This document shows, piece after piece, positions 58,360 through 64,000 of a stretch of DNA of 64,000 nucleotides. A program made the position numbers and the translations under genes. The stretch comes from Microcaldota archaeon (lineage in GTDB: Archaea > Micrarchaeota > Micrarchaeia > Norongarragalinales > UBA97): the NCBI GenBank assembly GCA_016194335.1, contig JACQBR010000021.1, positions 1-64,000 on the forward strand, written 5' to 3'. Within the stretch, counting starts at the first letter, position 1, and every line of letters starts with the position of its first letter. Below the pieces are notes generated by a model. It was not told the origin of the DNA and ran no database searches. It was given only the letters and a program-made list of their open reading frames with translations.

Positions 58360-61300
58360 GTGAAGGTGGTTTGCAAGATGGATTTCGCCGGGGACGCCAA
58401 GCTGTTTTCGGTTTTCTTGCCAGTGTTCATCATTGCATCCGCCTTGCCCATGGCTGCCGCTTACGCCTCCGTATATCTAAACGGGCCCGTCGACACGCTG
58501 AACACCACCAACCACTCGATATTCTTCAATTTCACGATAGTGAACTTCACCGGCGCTTCGGGTAATTCCACCACCAGCGCAAGCGTGTGGATTGCCAATG
58601 TGTCCAACCTTCCGGCAGGCGTGGCCGGCATCACCTGGGGAAGCAACCAGACGGCCAACAGCACGATACTGAGCAACGGCACTCCCGCAATCATAATCGT
58701 CAACGGCCTCTCCGACGGCACTTACAGGTGGAACGTCAATGGCTCCCTCACCGACTCGAGCAACTTCTCCTATTTTGGGGCAATAATGATCAACCGCACG
58801 TTCACCATCGATTCCACAGGGCCCAGCCTCAACGAGGCCGACCTGCTCAACACCACCGCCATGCTGCAGCAATACGGCATGCCCGACAACAACGTGACTT
58901 TCCCGCAGCCCATGGGCCGACACATGGCAAAGCCCATCAAGAACATGACTTACTTCAGGCTCAAGGCGTCCGACAGCATGGTCGGGGTTTATAGCGTGCA
59001 GATTCAGAACGCCACTGCCGCAAACGGAAATCCCGGCGCGTGGGTGTCGGCCAGCTTCGATTCGGGGAGCGTCTTCAACGGCAACTGGAACGTCGCGCTC
59101 AACCTCACCAACGCCTCGGACGGATTCACGACCTTCCAGGTGAATGTCACGAACTTCGCCGGCAACTCGACGATATCCTACCTCACGGGCCACGGTCCCG
59201 GAGTTACGGAGTATTACCTCGACCAGAGCAGGTTCGGCCTGCCTGCGGGGGGTTTTGCCGAATACTTCATCAACAACTGGCCCATGGTGCAGGGCAGGGT
59301 GATTGACCAGAGGACGGGAAGCGCGCTTACCAACTCCTCGCCCTCGCAGTACAACGTTACTGTTTACGCCAAGCGCGAGGGCTTCGGCCAGCAGGGAACC
59401 ACCTCGTTCCAGCAGCAGTATCCCGTTGACGCCAACGGCGAGTTCCAAATCACTCTCAACGAGTCCAACGCCCTTCCCGTCCAAGGCGGGGGCGGCGGGG
59501 GGTTCGGCGGCGGGCCTTCGATGTATCGGTATTACGCCCTGGTAGTCGGGCCCAACGGCAACACCAGCCTCGCAAGCGCATTGACGATGCCCCAGCCCAT
59601 CGGGTTCATGGCACAGCCGGGAAGGCCGTTCACGCAGAAGAACCTCTATGTCACGCCAGCGGAGACGGTGACAGTCCGGGCGGTGAACGCAACCGGCAAC
59701 TGCACATCGTTCTACGGAATGGCGATGGACACGGCATCGGGAGTGCAGATGCGCTTCATAGACAACGCAAGCACCAACGACGGCAACTGCGTGAGCTCGA
59801 GCACCGCGTGGTACGACATCATAGTGCCCGCAAACAAGAACTTCACCATCACCATGATGAACCCGCCTTTCAACGGCAAGCCCTTCCCGCCGCGCTCAAT
59901 CGCATTCACAACGCAAAACATTAACGACGCGGACACGACGGACTTCAACGGCTCGAAGGTGAACTTCACCATCAACACCACGTTCACGATCGTGACGGTG
60001 AATGGGAGCATGTTCATCAACAACGGCACCCCCGCCTCGCCCGCAGCCTCAAACTTTTCCTGCTCCAACAGCAGCGCGGGCAACATCGACGCAAACTGCG
60101 TGAACTTCACCAAGTTCGAGGCGTACATGAGCTTCAGCGGGTTCATCCCGCCGATGTCGCCCGAGGCCTCGGCCAACTCAACGCAATTGGCGAACGTGAA
60201 CGGCACCAACGGCATCCGCTACGGCACGGGCAACTTCTCGTTCTCCGCCCCCAGCGGAGTGACTTACACCATCTTCGCATATGCGGAAAGCAACGGCACT
60301 TACTTCATGGGCGTGACGCAAGTCACGCCATCGGCGGCCGTGACCACCAACTTCACCCTCTACCGCCTCGCAGGTTTGTACCCGCGCGGCTCCAACATGC
60401 AGGCAGGCGATGACGGCGGTTCCGGGCAGAATGGCGAGGGAGATTACAAGGGCGGCTCGGCAGGGGGCTTCAACACGAGCATGACGACCATCCGCATAGT
60501 CAACGAGAACTTCTCCCTCCTCTCCGACACTTCCGACCCGAACAAGAACCAGAACGGCGGGGGCGACGTGGAAATAGAGTTGGAGACGAACTACAGCGGC
60601 GTTTTCGTAAGGCGGCAGAACCGCGCGCAATCGTCCACGAGCGTCAACGTCCCGCTCCTGCAGGGCCAGCAGGCAAAGATTCGCGTCTATGCCATGCAGT
60701 ATATCCCGATGGAAAGGACCCTTAGCGCCGCTCTCATCAACGCCAACGAAACGATAAACGTCACTCTCAAGAAGCCCGAGATGAGGCCGCCGAGGCGCGG
60801 CGGGGTGGAGAACGACACCCTCCTCTCTTCGGTGAAAATCGAATTCCTCACCAGCAACTCCACGTGCAACACGCCAAACTACCCCGCAAGTTGCAGGATG
60901 GATTTCCTCAAGCAGGAAGGCGACAACGCGTCGAAATTCCAGTCCGACAAGCAGATGATTTCCGGAGTGGTCAACATCGTCATCACCGACACCTCCACCA
61001 ACACCACCACGATGCTCGTGGGGATGGACCTTTCCTCCACATCCATGCCGAACATGGAGATGGACAGCGCGCCGTCGGAAAGCCGCGACTCCGGAAGCAA
61101 CAAGCTGCAGACGCGCAGGGTGGGAAGCTTCCTGCCTTCCGGCATGGTTTCGGCAATCTGGGTGGCCAACGGGCTGAACACCACCACTGTCAACGACAGC
61201 GCGGCGGTGGGGAACCTCAGCAACATCACGATGAGCATCCCCTACCTCTACGACGACGACGGGAACCTGGTGTGGAACGCCTCGATGAACTCAACTGCGC

Positions 61301-62034
61301 AAATTCCCAACAACTACCAGGATTACGTCACCTCGTACAGCGGCCAGGCGGCCAACGCGTCCAACCTCACGGGCATCAACTGCTGGATGAACTTCAATAC
61401 GACAAACCTCTGCTGGATAGACAACTCCTCAAGCCACCGCGCGTGGCTTAAAGTCCCGCACTTCTCAAGCGTCGGGGTGCAGGTGGCCGCGCCCACGAGC
61501 ACCAGCAGCTCTTCGTCGAGTTCAAGCAGTTCCTCAAGCAGCTCGTCCTCCAACACGGGAGGCAGCAGCGGGAGCGTCTACACCACCATCACGCCCACCA
61601 CCGCGCCCGTTGCGGCGCCAACCACGGCGGCGACGCCAGTCCCGACGGTGACCGCAACGCCGGAACCCACGCCGGCATCACAACCCACGGCAACCGCGAC
61701 TCCCCAGCAGCTAAGCGCCGCGCGGACGCAGCTTGGCGAGCTCCGCTCAAGCGCCGCGGCATCAGACCCGGAGGTCAAGCAATACCTCGACGCGGCGGAG
61801 AGGCTCCTCTCAGGCGGCAATTTCGCAAGGGCGCGGGCGTACCTCGAACTTGCAAGGCAGGCGGCAGAAAAGAGGCAGAGGACCTCGGCAGCCGCCGTCG
61901 CAACCGCCGTTGCGAAACCCGCGGCGACGCGCGCTGGCGGGTTCGACGCGACGACGGTAGTGGCAATAGCCGTGGCGATCCTTCTCGCCATCGCCCTCTA
62001 CTGGAACTTCTCGGCAAGGAAAAAGAAGAAGTAG
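58360..62034 (+). CDS. large secreted/surface protein with C-terminal membrane anchor
   Basis: Hydrophobic N-terminus, many NxS/T sequons, poly-Ser and TP-rich spacer, C-terminal TM + KKKK. Confidence 0.85.
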   Translation: MKVVCKMDFAGDAKLFSVFLPVFIIASALPMAAAYASVYLNGPVDTLNTTNHSIFFNFTIVNFTGASGNSTTSASVWIANVSNLPAGVAGITWGSNQTANSTILSNGTPAIIIVNGLSDGTYRWNVNGSLTDSSNFSYFGAIMINRTFTIDSTGPSLNEADLLNTTAMLQQYGMPDNNVTFPQPMGRHMAKPIKNMTYFRLKASDSMVGVYSVQIQNATAANGNPGAWVSASFDSGSVFNGNWNVALNLTNASDGFTTFQVNVTNFAGNSTISYLTGHGPGVTEYYLDQSRFGLPAGGFAEYFINNWPMVQGRVIDQRTGSALTNSSPSQYNVTVYAKREGFGQQGTTSFQQQYPVDANGEFQITLNESNALPVQGGGGGGFGGGPSMYRYYALVVGPNGNTSLASALTMPQPIGFMAQPGRPFTQKNLYVTPAETVTVRAVNATGNCTSFYGMAMDTASGVQMRFIDNASTNDGNCVSSSTAWYDIIVPANKNFTITMMNPPFNGKPFPPRSIAFTTQNINDADTTDFNGSKVNFTINTTFTIVTVNGSMFINNGTPASPAASNFSCSNSSAGNIDANCVNFTKFEAYMSFSGFIPPMSPEASANSTQLANVNGTNGIRYGTGNFSFSAPSGVTYTIFAYAESNGTYFMGVTQVTPSAAVTTNFTLYRLAGLYPRGSNMQAGDDGGSGQNGEGDYKGGSAGGFNTSMTTIRIVNENFSLLSDTSDPNKNQNGGGDVEIELETNYSGVFVRRQNRAQSSTSVNVPLLQGQQAKIRVYAMQYIPMERTLSAALINANETINVTLKKPEMRPPRRGGVENDTLLSSVKIEFLTSNSTCNTPNYPASCRMDFLKQEGDNASKFQSDKQMISGVVNIVITDTSTNTTTMLVGMDLSSTSMPNMEMDSAPSESRDSGSNKLQTRRVGSFLPSGMVSAIWVANGLNTTTVNDSAAVGNLSNITMSIPYLYDDDGNLVWNASMNSTAQIPNNYQDYVTSYSGQAANASNLTGINCWMNFNTTNLCWIDNSSSHRAWLKVPHFSSVGVQVAAPTSTSSSSSSSSSSSSSSSSNTGGSSGSVYTTITPTTAPVAAPTTAATPVPTVTATPEPTPASQPTATATPQQLSAARTQLGELRSSAAASDPEVKQYLDAAERLLSGGNFARARAYLELARQAAEKRQRTSAAAVATAVAKPAATRAGGFDATTVVAIAVAILLAIALYWNFSARKKKK

Positions 62035-62046
62035 AAAAGGGCAATC

Positions 62047-62077
62047 GGGGGTTAAACCCCCTTAATTTCCTTTTTTT
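62047..62077 (+). terminator. hairpin plus T-tract terminator
   Basis: GGGGGTTAAACCCCC TTAATTTCC TTTTTTT. Confidence 0.7.
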
Positions 62078-62304
62078 GTTTTTTTGAACTTCCAACTCCG
62101 GCTTCTTTTTGCAGCACGTTATTTTTCTCGAATGCCCAGCTTCAGGCATTTTTTTATCCCGGCTCGTTGTCTTGCCGCCCATTGTCCCACGGCGCATCGC
62201 ATACCTTTTCCCCTATTTTCGATTTTTTTCCCAGCCTTTTTCTTTCTGTTGTCCATGTCATTTTTCCGCTTGCCGTCCCGTTTTTATTCCTCCCCGCGTT
62301 TAAG

Positions 62305-62400
62305 GCTATAGCGGATTGCATAAATAATGAAACATTGCCAGCAATCCGCTAGTTGCAAATCGCACTTCTAAAGATCCAGAATTAATGCGATTTGCTATAA
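62305..62400. repeat. twin-hairpin element copy D, inverse orientation
   Basis: AGCGGATTGC(62310-62319)/GCAATCCGCT(62341-62350); GCAAATCGCA(62355-62364)/TGCGATTTGC(62386-62395); CTATAGC...GCTATAA ends. Confidence 0.9.
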
Positions 62401-62415
62401 TCGGGGGATACGCCT

Positions 62416-62982
62416 ATGGAAAATCGTGTTTCAAGGGGGCAGCTGCTCCCCGCTCTGGCTGAAATCAGGGACACGTTCGCCCGCCGCAACATCCCCGGCC
62501 TCAAGGCAGTGGGCGCGTCGCTTGGCGAGAAGGCGTTCCTTTCCGGCGATTCGGCGCTGGTGGACTGCGCCGCGGTTGCCTACTCCCTCGCGAAGTTTCT
62601 CGAGAAGGGCTACATCGTGAAAAGCGCCGGGTGGGGGAAGTTCGAGTCCAGGGCCCGCAATTCCATCGAGCGGGGGATTAAGGCGGCCGGGGAAGGCGAC
62701 GATGCGAAGGCCGGCGCGCTGCTTTCCGAATTGGCCGACGACATCGAGGGAATATCCGCCACCTTGGGAAGGTTCGAGGTCAGCGTGGTTGCCAAGGCGA
62801 GGGTGAAGATTGCCGCAGACGTCTACGCACACGGCGCTTCGCTTGACACGGCGGCCCAGCTCACCCGTGCGGACCGCCGCCTCCTGCAGGACTACGTCGG
62901 CTCGACGAGAATGGCGGATTCCTTCGCCCAGTCCATGCCGGTGAGAAAACGGCTTGCCGCGGTTGAAAGAATATTCGCCTGA
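62416..62982 (+). CDS. hypothetical helical protein
   Basis: 188-aa ORF, ATG start, mostly helical composition. Confidence 0.6.
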   Translation: MENRVSRGQLLPALAEIRDTFARRNIPGLKAVGASLGEKAFLSGDSALVDCAAVAYSLAKFLEKGYIVKSAGWGKFESRARNSIERGIKAAGEGDDAKAGALLSELADDIEGISATLGRFEVSVVAKARVKIAADVYAHGASLDTAAQLTRADRRLLQDYVGSTRMADSFAQSMPVRKRLAAVERIFA

Positions 62983-63008
62983 ACGATTTATGCCGGTGAT
63001 TTGCAAAA

Positions 63009-63686
63009 ATGCCGCCAATACTTTGCGACTCGTCCTCCCTCATAAGCCTGAGCATGTCGTGCAACGCGGGGGCAATAGGGTTTTTGCATTCGCAGTCCCC
63101 GCGGGTGCGGTTTGCAATCACCCCCAAGGTGATGGGGGAGATAGTGGAGAGGCCCATCCAGATACGCCGGTTCGAATACTCCGCAATAAGGCTCAACCAA
63201 CTTGTTGCTGAAAAAAAGTTGGCCGTGCTCAACCCGCCGGCCCTTGCCAAAACCGCCGCTCAACTCGAGTCCATTGCCAATGACTGCTTCACCGCCGGGA
63301 AGATGCCGCTTGCAATCCTCCAGGCGGGCGAGCTTGAAATCCTCGCGGCCGCGATGCTCTCTGGTAGCAGCGCCGTGGTTGTGGACGAGAAGACCACGCG
63401 CCTCCTTTGTGAGAATCCCGGGGCCCTGCGCGAGAGGCTCTCGCAGGAGTACGAGGCCGGCGTTGGGATGGACGATGCGCTGGTGGGCGAATTCCAGTCA
63501 AAGACGCGGGGGATTTCGTTCATCCGCTCGTGCGAGCTCCTCTGCATCGCTGCGAAAAAGGGGTTTTTCTCAAAATACGGAAAGCTGCAGAACGAGGCGT
63601 TCCACTCCGCCCTCTACTCCCTCAAGGCCGCGGGCTGTTCGCTCACCGACGGGGAGCTGCGCGAATACGAGGCGATACGGGTATAG
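63009..63686 (+). CDS. PIN-like domain protein
   Basis: PPILCDSSSLISLSM...GELEILAAAMLSGSSAVVVDEKTTRLLCE. Confidence 0.65.
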   Translation: MPPILCDSSSLISLSMSCNAGAIGFLHSQSPRVRFAITPKVMGEIVERPIQIRRFEYSAIRLNQLVAEKKLAVLNPPALAKTAAQLESIANDCFTAGKMPLAILQAGELEILAAAMLSGSSAVVVDEKTTRLLCENPGALRERLSQEYEAGVGMDDALVGEFQSKTRGISFIRSCELLCIAAKKGFFSKYGKLQNEAFHSALYSLKAAGCSLTDGELREYEAIRV

Positions 63687-63707
63687 AAGAAGACGCCGCT
63701 TTCCGCC

Positions 63708-63825
63708 AGCGCTTTCGAGCGAGTCGAAAGGAGCGAATATTTCCCGTAAACGCTTTTCGAGCGCGTCGAGGAGGCGAAGCCGACGAGCAAGCGAGGAAAA
63801 GGGTTTAGCGAGCGAAGAAAGGGCT
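63708..63825. repeat. nested hairpin repeat cluster (two left, two right arms)
   Basis: Outer AGCGCTTTC(63708)/GAAAGGGCT(63825); inner AACGCTTTTC...GAAAAGGGTT 63749-63805, 56/57 identical to 5704-5760. Confidence 0.85.
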
Positions 63826-63828
63826 GAG

Positions 63829-64000
63829 TGGACCCGCCGGGATTTTCAAAACATTTTCCGTCCAGCTTTCGAAGCGTGCGCCGCTTTTGGTGAAGCTTTT
63901 CAAGCACCGCAGAACGCGAGCATAAGAAAGCGAGAGCTTCGAGGAGCGCAGAAAAGGTTCATTGAACCCGGTATTTCCAACTTGCGAAGCTGGCGTCTTG
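63829..64000 (-). tRNA. tRNA-Ala(CGC), 5' part beyond window edge, with ~118-nt T-loop intron
   Basis: ...CCAGC-TTCGCAA-GTTGG AAATA CCGGG-TTCAA | intron 63961..63844 | AT-CCCGG CGGGTCC A; U70 in the acceptor 3' strand is compatible with the G3:U70 Ala identity pair. Confidence 0.82.

Overview
64-kb archaeal window. Gene content (class I LysRS, aIF2-gamma, Rpo7/Spt4, S24e/S27ae, A/V-type ATP synthase, class III prepilins) is archaeal. A three-unit tRNA-splicing endonuclease plus non-canonical tRNA introns suggests a DPANN/Micrarchaeota-like genome (inference). Main blocks: AbrB/PIN module; thioredoxin, cupredoxin and Zn-protein operon divergent from a CARF-wHTH regulator; GalT; type IV pilus/archaellum-like TadC/TadC/ATPase operon with class III prepilin genes; LipA, malic enzyme, TrxB, SOD, DUF1858-IscA fusion, RpiB and PfkB kinase; EndA; LysRS; aIF2-gamma; Adk and Ndk; complete A-type ATP synthase operon (H-I-K-E-C-F-A-[GNAT]-B-D on the minus strand); beta-CA-like protein; membrane pyrophosphatase; a decayed accessory patch (methylase remnant plus IS66-like fragment); RNAP/ribosomal genes; IleRS with a disordered tail; AbiE-type TA; two large surface proteins. 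Strongest unexplained signals: (1) tRNA-Lys(UUU) and tRNA-Ala(CGC) genes are each interrupted in the T-loop by ~112-118 nt introns with good bulge-helix-bulge geometry, and the introns are related to each other and to a dispersed, sometimes nested, intergenic hairpin element; (2) a second, unrelated family of ~90-130 bp twin-hairpin elements with CTATAGC...GCTATA ends in at least four intergenic sites. All calls are from reading the sequence and the supplied ORF translations; no database search was run.
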